From the NCBI GenBank assembly GCA_034440575.1, contig JAOTOL010001503.1, positions 552,001 to 616,000 on the forward strand: a stretch of DNA of 64,000 bases, read 5' to 3'. Both the position numbers and the translations under genes were made by a program. The notes beneath the pieces were generated by a model, which saw only the letters and a list, made by a program, of their open reading frames with translations, made no database searches and was not told the origin of the DNA. The DNA is from Imbricaverruca yamaguchii. Lineage: Eukaryota > Arthropoda > Thecostraca > Neoverrucidae. Positions 48,576 through 60,456 of this stretch are shown piece after piece. How positions within the stretch are numbered: the first letter of the stretch is position 1; every line of letters starts with the position of its first letter.

Positions 48576-49913
48576 CAGTGTTGGAAAAACTGGAGTTTGT
48601 TGGTGTCATGCATACCAATACATTTTGTACTCCAGGATTGTGACTAGACTAAATGAAATATTTTGTACTCCAGAAGGGAAAACGAAGAACAACATTGCTT
48701 GGTCGAGTGCTACCACTAAAAGTCCATACCTGACAACAACTAGCAGTTTCCGCGACCCCAGCGGCCCGACCATCCAACGTCACTACACATCCTTGAAAGG
48801 CAGTACAAAGCATATGACGGAACATGAGCTGTCAGTGTTGCGCTAAAATTCGTACAGAACTTTACTAAAACCGGCTACCCACAACATCGGAGCTTCATAT
48901 GTGAAAAACGCTATATTAGTGTCAATAAAGTCAATAATTAATTCAATATTGGTTCAATATTTATCAATATTTTATTTGATATATAACATACTTAGATTAA
49001 TGAATATCTATTCCATAATACTCTTGGGAAACTTGCGCTGGTGCCTAGAGGTGTTCCATAGCCTTGCGCTGGAGTACTCGCCAAGAAGCACCAGAAATCT
49101 CTAGTTGGAAAAACCAGGGGTACTTGGTGTAATCGGAGTATAAAGTTGAAGCCTGGTTTCGCCAGTAAATGCTTTAAATGCGCAATCGAAGGTAGTTTTG
49201 TTAAAGGGACAACTTTTTTAGACACAATGAGCCCATTCAATGCAAGAAAATCACTTCAAATTTCCTAAAATCCGCCCCGGAGCAAGCAAGTTCTCCGAGG
49301 CCGAAACACCAAGAAACCAATGTCAGTTGTGCACTTTTGCATGACTCGCATATTTTTTTTGTAAATGTGTGCGAAGATAAACATGCGCCTTGAGATATAA
49401 CCACATTTTGGTTTCATCGGTGTCAGTGAAGGGTCCGTAATACATGTTCCGAAATTTACTCCGACCCATTCCCTGTTCCCCGCCCCATGAGGAGTTGTAC
49501 TTCTCGGGCTGAGTTAGCGAATCCGACCAGCTCTATCTAAGAAGAAAAATAAAACCGACCGTGGGAGGCTTTAAAGATACTCCCGTCTGGCAGCTCTAGA
49601 TACTCCTAACTCGATCCTTGCTTCAACTAAACATTCCAGACATGAACTAAACAAGTACATGAAGGAACTTATAATGAGAATAAGAATGGGTTTGAATTCC
49701 TTCCCTCAGCTTTTTCATGCAAAATATCCTTCTTGGTGATGAGAATAAAACTATTTTAGCCGGACTGTTTTAGTATAATTTTCATTAAACCATTCTATAT
49801 TCCGAAACCCATATTTATTGACTTGGTCAACATGGATTAAGTATGCTTTTGTTATTATTTTCTCTACCATTGCACCTGAAGTTTGTTTATAACCTCATCC
49901 TTCGCTAATTTAA
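48576..49913 (+). repeat. Left arm of outer inverted repeat
   Basis: It starts CAGTGTTGGAAAAACTGGAG and is the reverse complement of 55215-56570 with moderate divergence and a few indels. The CAGTG-type end resembles hAT-like termini, but no 8-bp target duplication is visible, so the class is open. No transposase is recognised inside. Confidence 0.82.
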
Positions 49914-50239
49914 TGCATGATGGTTACCATCATGTATTCCAAAACAATAGTCCATCCATATCCACATCACGTGGTTTTTGCTATGCCAGGTGTGCACAAG
50001 GCCGGCTCACAATGGTGTGCGTTGTGAGCCGGTCTTGGTTGTCGGGTGTGAGTTTGTGAACTTCGCATCGAATTAAGTATACTTTTGTTACCGTTTTCTC
50101 TACCATTGCTCATGAAGTTGGCTTATAACCTCGTCCTTCACTAATAATTTAACCACAGCCAATTTTGGGGTCTGAGGCAGAGCTGTGTATTATGTGTTGG
50201 TGGCAAATCATACGCACAAACTCGGAATAGCTCAAAGGT
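49914..50239 (+). repeat. Partial arm copy and strong hairpin
   Basis: 50072-50151 repeats 49835-49913 in direct orientation. 49997-50037 forms a stem of about 15 bp (AAGGCCGGCTCACAA with TTGTGAGCCGGTCTT) around a 9-base loop. Confidence 0.75.
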
Positions 50240-50992
50240 TGACCGGGTCATGAAATGCATTTTGGGGTGCTTGAGATTTTGGACAACAACGGAAGTTAGC
50301 AATAATTCAAATTAATCGCAGGTGAACTCGGCTCATTAATTGTGGGACTAGGCCTTTGGAAAAGTGTTTCTTGAAGGATGATCCCTGTGGTGTGGTCCGC
50401 CCAAGATGAGTGAGTGCGATTCATCCTGAGCTCTGCCGGGAGAAATGTTATTGGTGTATTCACATTACATCATGCCTATGTATCATAAATATTTGTTTGT
50501 GAACTTTGGGAATACATCACCCACCTACATTGAGGCAATATCTATACACTTTGCAGATATCATTGGTATATTTTTTTAGTACTTTGTCTACTGAGGGCAT
50601 TTCCCACTAGGTTGCATTCCTTGGCACAATTGCACCTATCCATGACTTAGCTTGCTAACATATTGCTGACTTAGCAGTTACCTATATGTACATATATATT
50701 TGTATGGTACATGCAGCATGAAATGCTAACATTTATTTTGAATTCCATTAAAGCAATACTATCTGGTTATTGACAACTCATTTTTTTTCTTTCAGCAAAG
50801 TTTTTGACATTGCTTAGTTTTCCAAGATGTTTGTGCATGCAAAAATGCTAACATTGGTTTTCGTTCCCACTAAAACAAGGCTAATTGTCACCAAGTGCAT
50901 AGCTATTTTTTGGAATCCAACTAAAAAATTCGTACTCCAGCTAAAAATTTTGTACTCCACTACCAAGAAAAAAATATGTAAATCCTACACTG
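50240..50992 (+). repeat. Repeat U, copy 1
   Basis: Direct diverged copy of about 51180-51914. It ends AAATCCTACACTG. Confidence 0.8.
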
Positions 50993-51914
50993 AATAGTAA
51001 AACATATTTTGTTCTTAAAATCGATGTAATAATTTTATTTTATGGTCGCTTTTAACTCGTGCACATCATTATGCCAGGTATTCTCCCTCTATCTTGTTCC
51101 TGAGACCACGTGACCTCTGACGAAATTTCCGCTGTAAAACCGGCTCATCGCGACTGGACCCACTGTGGGCATGAAACTCATTTGGGGAGCGTTCAAAATC
51201 TTGGCCACCAATCCGTCTAAAGACAACTGAAGTTAGCAATAATTCCAATGAATCGCGGGTGAACTCCGCCCATTAGTCGTGGGACCAGTCCCTCGGAGAA
51301 GTGTTTGTTGAAGGATGATCCCAGTTGTGTGGTCCGCCCAATGTGAGTGAGTGGGAGTCATCCTGATCTCTGCCAACAGAGATGTTATTTGTGCGTTCAC
51401 ATCACATCAAGCCCATTCATCATAAATATTTGTTTGTGAACTCTGGAATTGCTTCACGCACCTACACTAAGGCAACATCTATCCCATTTCCATATATCAT
51501 GGGTATATTTTGGGGAGTACTTTGGCTACTGAGGGCATTTCCCACTAGATGCATTCCTCGACACAATTGCACATATTCACGACTCAGCTTGCTGACATGT
51601 TGCTGACTTAGAAGTTAGCTATATGTACATATATAATGCTTACATGGTACATACAGCATGAAATGCTGACATTTGTTTTTAATTCCATTAAAGCAATGCC
51701 ACCTGATTATGGACAACTAATTTTTTTAGTGCAGCAAAATTTTGGGCGTGGCTTAGTTTGGCAAGATGTTCATGTATACAAAAATGGTGACATTGGTTTT
51801 CAGCCCCACTGAAACAAGGTCAGTTGTCAGTTAATGCATACCTGTTTTTTGTACTCCAGCCTAAAAAAAAATTGTACTCCACTACCAAGAAAAAAATATG
51901 AAAATCCTACACTG
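50993..51914 (+). repeat. Repeat U, copy 2 (palindrome left arm)
   Basis: Starts AATAGTAAAACATATTTTG and ends CCTACACTG; near-perfect inverted partner at 52172-53096. Non-coding. Confidence 0.9.
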
Positions 51915-52171
51915 GCTACCACTCAAAGTCCATACCTGACAACAACTAGCAGTTTCCGCGACCCCAGCGCGCCGACCAGTCAATGTCACTTGAAAGGCGG
52001 TACAAAGCGTACAGAGCATGCTCGTCGGTGATGCGCTAAAAATCAGTAAACGGCCTTGCTAAAACCGGCTACGCACAACTTGCGGAGCTTCATATGTGAA
52101 AAGATGCTATATTTGTGTCAATAAAGTCAATAAGTAATTCAATATTTATTCAATATTGACTCAATATTTAT
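51915..52171 (+). repeat. Palindrome loop: copy of outer-arm segment
   Basis: Direct copy of 48705-48960 (GCTACCACTCAAAGTCCATA and the AATATT-rich end), lying between the two inward-facing ends of repeat U. Confidence 0.85.
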
Positions 52172-53096
52172 CAGTGTAGGATTTTCATATTTTTTTCTTC
52201 GTAGTGGAGTACAATTTTTTTAAAGGCTGGAGTACAAAAAAAAACAGGTATGCACTAACTGACAACTGACCTTGTTTTAGTGGGGCTGAAATCCAATGTC
52301 ACCATTTTTGTATGCAGGAACATCTTGCCAAACTAAGCCATGCCCAAAATTTTGCTGCACTAAAAAAATTAGTTGTCCATAACCAGGTGGCATTGCTTTA
52401 ATGGAATTAAAAACAAATGTCAGCATTTCATGCTGTATGTACCATGTAAGCATTATATATGTACATATAGCTAACTTCTAAGTCAGCAATATGTCAGCAA
52501 GCTGAGTCGTGAATATGTGCAATTGTGTCGAGGAATGCATCTAGTAGGAAATGCCCTCAGTAGCCAAAGTACTCCCCAAAATATACCCATGATATATGGA
52601 AATGGGATAGATGTTGCCTGAGTGTAGGTGCGTGAAGCAATTCCAGAGTTCACAAACAAATATTTATGATGAATGGGCTTGATGTGATGTGAACGCACAA
52701 ATAACATATCTGTTGGCAGAGATCAGGATGACTTGCACTCACTCACATTGGGCAGACCACACAACCGGGATCATCCTTCAACAAACACTTCTCCGAGGGA
52801 CTGGTCCCACGACTAATGGGCCGAGTTCACCCGCGATTCATTGGAATTATTGCTAACTTCAGTTGTCTTTAGACGGATTGGTGGCCAAGATTTTGAACGC
52901 TCCCCAAATGAGTTTCATGGCTCCAGTGGGTCCCGTCGCGATGAGCCGGTTTTACAGCGGAAGTTCCGTCATAGGTCACGTGGTCTCAGGAACAAGATAG
53001 AGGGAGAATACCCGGCATATTGATATGCACAAGTTAAAAGCGACCATAAAATAAAATTATCACATCGATTTTCATAACAAAATATGTTTTACTATT
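52172..53096 (-). repeat. Repeat U, copy 3 (palindrome right arm)
   Basis: Reverse complement of 50993-51914. The inner end is CAGTGTAGGATTTTCATATT. Confidence 0.9.
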
Positions 53097-55214
53097 CCTA
53101 TAAGGAGAGTTAATCTTACATCAGAAAATGTTAACATGTTTCTGACTTGCGTGGAGACTGCACACAGCTCCAGCGTGGGAAAAGTGGTTCGCTGACCTGG
53201 AGTCGGAGAATAAAAAATTTGTATCGGAGCCCTCCAAGAAAAAGAAGATATTCCTGCCCATGGAGTCGGAGAATTAAAAAAATGGCCTCATACCCCACCC
53301 CCCCCCCTAAAAAAAACAGAAAGCTACTGGTGTCGGAGCCCCCAAAAAAAAGATGATTGCTGAAAAGCGTACAAGCCGCTTACTTACAAGCATACTTACA
53401 CCCCTTTACTGGACCCTAAGTCACTTCAATTACGCCCACTTAATTCACTCGCGCTTACTAGGTTTTTCTCCGGAGAGCTCTCAAAACTTTGTCTCAACCC
53501 GAATATACCCAACCAATCGAGACAAAGATCTTCGCGCAAAGGGAAGGGGACAAAGCAGCGAGGCGAAACGCGCGGTCAAAGTGTGGTCGCTGTGTAAACA
53601 TGACTGCAATATTTACACAATTTCAAGACCGCTGCTTGACCTCAATTCCTGTCGCCTTTAACAGGAATTCATACGTCAATACGGTGTTACCTTTTTTCTT
53701 CAGTTATATAGGAATCAATACACTGAAGATATATGTTCCTAATCATGAAATTACGTTGTCTTTATCCTAGATCAAAACATGAATCGGGCGAGACCGTCCC
53801 AATAATTTGTTAATTCTCCTACTCTAGTACGGATATTGTCCTGTCCTAACGGCGACGTATCCAAGGGTGGTCAAATGATGAAATGATAGATTTTTCGTAA
53901 CTATTTTAAATGACGTCTAATTGTGACCATAAATGGCCCGGAGAACGTAATAACTCCGTACATGCACAGTTACTGCAGTTGCTGAAGTGATAAAACTACT
54001 ATTCAGATGCTTTTCTCTTGATGGGTTACTGTAGTTTTGGGAATTGAGGTGGAATTCATACCAAAGTAACCCAAGGTCTTTTGCATTTTTTAAAGCATTT
54101 ACATGGCTCCCAAAAATAGGTCTTCTGCCATCAATGAAGTTCGCTATCTGGTGCTATTTTATGCATTTCAATTCGAAATTGAATGCTCTATTTCATGAAA
54201 TTAACAGAATTACTTAAAACTGTCTGAGATGTCCAGAATTACGTTCTCCGGTAGTCTCCGATTGGAATGCGGCTGGAGAACAGGACCTCGGGTCCGATAT
54301 GCGAGTATATGACGTCGTTGTGCATATTTCGAGTTCCACTATGGTCGCAAGATATGGCAGCAAGACGAGAGGTTTCGTAATGGAGATTTTTTGGTGTAAC
54401 GCCAGTATTTCCCGGAATTATGAAGAAGAATCGTGGTACATTCCAATATTTCCTTCTGAAGCGTCATTTCGACAGAATTCTGAAGACATACGAAAACCTA
54501 ATCCCTCATATCTTTGTTATTTAGAATGAGACGAGATTGGCGCAAGCCGAATGACGATTCATCTGTGGTTACAGAGTGATTGTGCTGGGCCGCCGTCCTG
54601 CCAGTGTGAAAATATCCTGGAGAGTAATTGGCTGAGGTAATAACTAGTTCCGAAATTTACATTATTTTGTTCTCTATTGTTTCTATGCTATGTCGATGCT
54701 TTTGTTTCGTTCGGATTTGGAGGCATCGTGCACACCAACGATTACCTGAGTAACCCCCGCGAGTTCGGCCTTGATTGGGGCTTAGACTGAGCCAGGACAT
54801 AGTTTGTTTGACACATGCACAATGCAATCGAAACAACCACCACAAACTTGTAGGTATTCTGATATAACATGATATGATTCCTGGGCAATTGACTGCAACC
54901 TGCATTTCATGCCTTATGACCTGCTATGCCATTCTCTTCTGTTCTGTTGTCCAGGCTTCTAATTTGTATGATGGACTGGAAACTGCAACTGCATTGTTGG
55001 AGCTGTACTGAGATCCTGGAAGCAAAATGTCATCCATAAATTGGCACGTTTCATTCGGAGAATAAAAAAGTTCAACATTTGCAGTCACAATCCTGGAGAA
55101 TAAAATGTCCTTAGGTCTCCATACTCCAGGAGAGGCCCAAAATTCCCACCCTGCACAGCTCTATGGAATATGAGAGCCTACGAACGACTGCCATATATAT
55201 AATTTGTGCTGTTG
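53097..55214. other. Loop of outer inverted repeat, no gene seen
   Basis: 53195-53360 has iterations of GTCGGAG followed by A-runs; 54980-55140 has GGAGAATAAAA variants. No domain was recognised in any frame, including 54299-54529. Confidence 0.5.
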
Positions 55215-56570
55215 TTAAATTAGCGAAGGATGAGGTTATAAGCCAACTTCAGGTGCAATGGTAGAGAAAATAATAACAAAAGCATACTTAATCCATGTTG
55301 ACCAAGTCTATAAATATGGGTTTCGGAATATATAATGGTTTAATGAAAATTATACTAAAACAGTCCGGCTAAAATAGTTTTATTCTCATCACCAAGAAGG
55401 TTATTTTGCATGAAAAAGCTGAGACAAGGAATTCAAACCCATTCTTATTATTATTATAAGTTCCTTCATGTACTTGTTTAGTTCATGTCTGGAATGTTTA
55501 GTTGAAGCAAGGATCGAGTTAGGAGTATCTAGAGCTGCTAGACGGGAGTATCTGTAAAACCTCCCACGGGCGGTTTTATTTTTCTTCTTAGATAGAGCTG
55601 GTCGGATTCGCTAACTCAGCCCGAGAAGTACAACTCCTTATGGGGCGGGGAACAGGGAATGGGTCGGAGTAAATTTCGGAACATGTATTACGGACCCTTC
55701 ACTGACACCGATGAACCCAAAATGTGGTTATATTTCAAGGTGCATGTTTATCTTCGCACACATTTACAAAAAAAAAAAATGCGACAGTCATGCAAAAGTG
55801 CACAAATGACATTGGTTTCTTGGTGTAATCGCCGTTGAGAACTTGCTTGCTCCGGGGCGGATTTTAGGAAATTTGAAGTGATTGTCTTGCATTGAACGGG
55901 CTCATTGTGTCTAAAAAGTTGTCCCTTTAACAAAACGACCTTCGATTGCGCATTTAAAGCATTTACTGGCGAAACCAGGCTTCAACTTTATACTCCGATT
56001 ACACCAAGTACCCCTGGATTTGCCATCTAGAGATTTCTGGTGCTTCTTGGCGAGTACTCCAGCGCAAGGCTATAGAACACCTCTAGGCTCCAGCGCAAGT
56101 TTCCAAAGAGTAATATGGAATAGATATTCATTAATCTAAGTATGTCATATATCAAATAAAATATTGATAAATATTGAACCAATGTTGAATAAATATTATT
56201 TATTATTATATATATAAGAATAAATATTGATAAATATTTAATAAATATTGAGTAAATATTGAATTAATCATTGAATATATTGACACAAATGTAGCATTTT
56301 CACACATGTGAAGTGCCGCCAGTTGCGTGTAGTTTTTAGACACCGACGAGCATGCTTGTATTGTGACGTTGACTGGTCGGCATGCGGGGATCTCTGAAAC
56401 TGCTAGTTGTTTTCAGGTATGGACTTTGAGTGGTAGTACTCGACCAAACAATGTTGTTCCTCGTTTTCCCTTCTAGAGTACAAAAAAATTCATTTAGTCT
56501 AGCCACAATCCTGGAGTACATAATGTATTGGTATGCATGACACCAACAAATGTCAGTTTTTCCAACACTG
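55215..56570 (-). repeat. Right arm of outer inverted repeat
   Basis: Reverse complement of 48576-49913. It ends TTTTTCCAACACTG. An AATATT/TATATA expansion lies at 56190-56270. Confidence 0.82.
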
Positions 56571-57380
56571 AATTATACCAAAACATTTTGCACTCCAGGT
56601 TCATACTGGATAGAATGGGCTTCACATGCACTTTGACACAAACATGCAGATGGAACAAAAAATGCCACTAAAAACAAACACAAGATTGAAGAAAGCATCC
56701 ACCAAACAACATATTATTCTACTTCTTACTACCAAATATACCAGCCACTTTTTGTACATCAAGCACACAGACAACATCTGAACCCACACCACACCGAGCC
56801 ACAACCAATGGAAATGCTGACATCAAAGCGCCAGACCTCACTCCTGCACACCGAACAGTGGCCTCCGGTCGCTATGAATTTGGCAGAGGCGTCTCCAGAA
56901 AGCTGCCTTCGAGCCACCCTATAGTGGGAAAAATTGACAGTTTTAAGAGACGTCCTCCAGAGTTTGCCGATTAGAATTTGCTTTCTTAGTGTTTTCTGCT
57001 CTGGAAACTCTTTATTCAACCAATCGGTGCAAGGTATTTTTATATGACGTCATAACTATTTGCAACTTTGAACACATGTTTAACTGTGCCATACTGCAAA
57101 CACAAGACCTTGACAGATCCTTTGCTTTGCGCACCACTATTGCATCTGACTGGTGTATGTGGTATCAGCGTTGGGTCCATATCACGTATGGAATTGGCTG
57201 TGTAGGTGGGTAGGTGTGTGCTCTGAGCTGAGGGTGAAGTGTGAATGATTTTTGTTTGTTTTTGGTTTGGCTAGCCTTGTACTGAGACCAGCCGTGAAAG
57301 GAAAGCACATTGCTCCTGTTTGTCATGAGAGACGAAGCTGAGCCGATCATCACAACTTCCTGCCTTGCAGTTCCATCCAT
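56571..57380. other. Unassigned sequence
   Basis: No gene or element recognised. The last ~60 bases before 57384 may belong to the LINE relic that follows. Confidence 0.4.
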
Positions 57381-57394
57381 TGTTCACTTCTTTG

Positions 57395-57453
57395 CTCTGG
57401 GCACTGCATGACCTCTGCAGTGGATGCGTCCCTAAACCCCAATAACCAACTGA
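57395..57453 (+). mobile_element. Micro-insertion: LINE 3' end (59 bp)
   Basis: GGGCACTGCATGACCTCTGC, then GATGCGTCCCTAAACCCC and AATAACCAACTGA. The flanks are TCACTTCTTTG at 57384-57394 and 57454-57464, a perfect 11-bp duplication. Confidence 0.82.
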
Positions 57454-57477
57454 TCACTTCTTTGTTCCTATGCTTTG

Positions 57478-57824
57478 ATGTGACCAAAAAGAACCCACAT
57501 CAACGATCTTGCGCAGAAATGCGCAAAGAGACTGCAAGTGGTGAAAACCGTATCCAGATGTTCGTATGGGGCAGACAGACATGTCTTACTTCTTATGTAT
57601 TGATATCTCGTACACTCTAAACTTGACTGTGGATGTTTTATTTATGACGGAGAATGTGCCACGTCCAAGCGTTGTCTTGATGTAATCCACAATTCAGCTC
57701 TTCGCATCGCTACTGGAGCCTTTCACACTTCCCCGGCCCATAGTGTAATGGCAGAAGTAGACGAGCCACCTCGCGTTACGCCGTAAGTTACTGGGCGCGA
57801 AATACACGTGCAATGTTGCTCAAA
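57478..57824 (+). pseudogene. Older LINE ORF2 relic (RT C-terminal region), left part
   Basis: Readable pieces include HINDLAQKCAKRLQVVKTVSRC, SYGAD, CFIYDGEC and IHNSALRIATGAFHTSP. These correspond to the region between RT and RNase H of the I-like LINEs here (HNTALRIATGAFRTSP in copy 1). It has stops and frame changes. It continues after the nested LINE at 63946. Confidence 0.8.
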
Positions 57825-57835
57825 ACCGGAATCAT

Positions 57836-58500
57836 CCCCCCCCCCCGATGAGGCACCACCTTTTCGTGGTGGTGGTGGGGGGGGATTGAGTGCCCCAAAG
57901 ACCCAGCGACCATCATGCCGGGGAGGGGTGAGACTAAGAGTGCCTCACTCGTCCTTCCACCCATACGCTCCCATTCCAATGCCTATCTCATCCCATGTCC
58001 TTCATCTGGCCCTGCAACGCCAACTATCCCTACTATGGGCAGGCAGGACAACTTCCCCGGTCCTGCCCACCAGCTCAGTTGTATCGGAGTAGTCGCGCCC
58101 ACTCGGCCCGTCCCCCGGGGTTGACGGAGTCCTGGAGGTTGAGTTCCCCCGTCGCACGGTGTCAGTTTTGATGGGGGACCAACACGCCTCTTTGGTTCTG
58201 ATATCCCGGAGGGGTGGGCGGGCCCGTGGGCTTCACGCGGGCCAAGTGGCTAGTCGTCTCGGGCCGGGGACCTGGAATTCTTCCCAGTGTCTGCCGGCCC
58301 GGCCGGCTGGGGTCAAGGGGTGGGTGGTGCTGGATCCCGGTCGGGGTGGTGAGTCTCTCTCCCGGCCGGGCGAAGGTGCCGCCTGCCTCGTATGACTCCT
58401 CTGGTGTCTGACGACCTCCCGTCCGCGGGGTACTGGCGTCCCCCCAGTAGGGCCCCTCTGTGGTGGGGCACCGGAGGAACCGAAACAAAACAAACATCGT
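57836..58500 (+). promoter_or_regulatory. LINE 5' UTR, copy 3
   Basis: C run, GATGAGGCACCACCTTTTCG, then a G-rich run and TGCCTCACTCGTCCTTCC, closely matching 34020-34140. GC-rich throughout, ending at the ORF1 ATG (58501). Confidence 0.6.
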
Positions 58501-60260
58501 ATGACATCTACTAAACAAAAACACTCCCCTGGTCCCTCTCGTGAGGGCCAGACCCATCCCTACCGTGGCCGAGATCGGTACGCCTCTACGGAGGGCGCCC
58601 CGGTTCCTCGTGTGCTCGTGTTCCGAGGGAGGAACAAAAGCCTCGCGTCCCTGTCCCCGTTTCACAGGCGAGACGGCTGCGACAGGTTTGGAAACATTTT
58701 AAGATGCGATAAACTGAAAGATGGTGCACCAGAGGTAGAGTTCGTCGTAGTAGAGCAGGCAGTCAGGGCGCTTAAATCATCCGAGTTTGTATACTATGTG
58801 CGGAGAGACGGGAAAAAAGATAAGGAAACTGTTGCGATCACTGTGGAGCCTCACAAAACAAACAAAAAACACATCGCGTGGGGTAATAAACTGTTTCGAT
58901 TTGAGGGAGGTATCAGAAGATGAGATTGTCGAAGGACTTGCAAACTTCGGAGTGATTGCTGGGAGAATAATAAAAGTGAAAAGAGGAGCAGATTTCATTC
59001 CAGCCAACAACATTATTTTGACATTTAATAACACAGACATACCTCCCGAGATCAGAGTTGAAAGTAAGACAGTTCTTCCCAAATCCTATGCGCTGCTTCA
59101 CATGTCAAAAATTCGGACACACTACGCAGTATTGCCGAAACCGCCCAGCTTGCAACAAGTGCGCCTCCCATGAACATCCTTTTAAGAACTGCGATTCGGA
59201 AAGCCCATTTTGTGCCAACTGCGGTGATGAACAGGAACCCCACACGTCGTTTGATCGTGCGTGCCCAAACTACATTAGTGAAAAGGAAATTATTTAACTT
59301 AAACACATCAACAAATTGACATTTGGAGAAGCTAGAGAGCTATATAAAAGATCGCATCCCAGACAATCTTACGCACCAAAGGCCAATAATACCCTGTTGC
59401 TTCCACAAAACATACAGCCCAATAGGGCCGCCGAGCTGATCACCCAGCTCACAGCCCTTCTCCGAGCATTTGGAGTGCCTCTGGCGACACCAGAGAGGCA
59501 GCCGGAACCCCTCCCACTAAACGCCAAAACCACCGAGGTCCCACTCCCAAGTGACACCGATGATCAATCCCAGGCGTCATCTCGATCGGCCTTTGTGGAC
59601 GGAGAATGGTCCTTGGTCACCCGGTCTTAAAGCCCTGCTCGTCCCCCCCCCCCCCCCCCCACCCCCCTACCCAAGCCCAGTCCCTCCCATTTTACCACAC
59701 CATCTACCTTGAAATCCCCACCTCTTAATCCCGTTCGCCTTCCAGCCCCCTCCCCTCCCTCGCGCCTCACCACCACCCCTAAATCAATCCTCTCCACCTC
59801 CTCCCTCCCTGAATCCTCCCCCCCCCCTTCCCGAGAGCCGGGCCTCGCCATCGCCCTCGCCATCAACATCTACATCCGCGTCTGCATCGCCATCAAAAAA
59901 CGCGCACCGACAAATCCAAATTCCAGGCGTAAGCTTGCAATTTCAGGAAGCTGAAAGGCGTGCCCGCGAAGCCAAACGAGCTCGGCTCGCTCAAATGGAG
60001 AAGGCCCGGTTCAAGGGCCGCCAAGGCACAGACATAGCGCCTCCTCAAACTCAGCCACCCCGTCGCCGCGACGGCGAGTGGAGGGACCGAGGGGAACGTC
60101 TGAAATGGGTCCTCCGCCGCAGCCGAGTGTCCCACAGAAACGGAGGGTTCCTCCGTCCGAATCCCCGCCGTGTGTTAGCTCACAGAGGTCCCGCCCAAGG
60201 ACGAATTCACTCGGGACTGATCGGAGCTACCTCCCTGAGCCCTCGAAAGAGCCTACTTGA
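58501..60260 (+). pseudogene. LINE ORF1 (gag-like), copy 3
   Basis: Starts MTSTKQKHSPGPSREGQ and has the same core (LASLSPFHRRDGCDRFGN, VEPHKT). Three knuckles follow (CFTCQKFGHTTQYC, CNKCASHEHPFKNC, CANCGDEQEPHTSFDRAC) between ~59090 and 59270, then a proline/basic tail. It is broken by frameshifts near 58890 and 59060 and a stop at about 59295. A long poly-C run at 59645-59660 interrupts the proline-rich part. Confidence 0.85.
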
Positions 60261-60456
60261 AGACAGGGCACCGAGACTCAATTTTAAAACCGCATCCGAC
60301 TTTTTCTAGCAACAATGATGTCCACACGTGATTATCTGCTTTATGTTGTTCTTTTCTCATTAACTCATCAAGCTGTCGCTGGATTTGTGATGTCCACTAT
60401 CCCTTGTGTATAGCTATATCTTTTGACCACGTTCATGTTTTACTGTATTAACTTAC

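Noticed and set aside
48576..56570. Single intact hAT element
   Set aside because: The CAGTG ends suggest it, but there is no 8-bp target duplication and no transposase inside.
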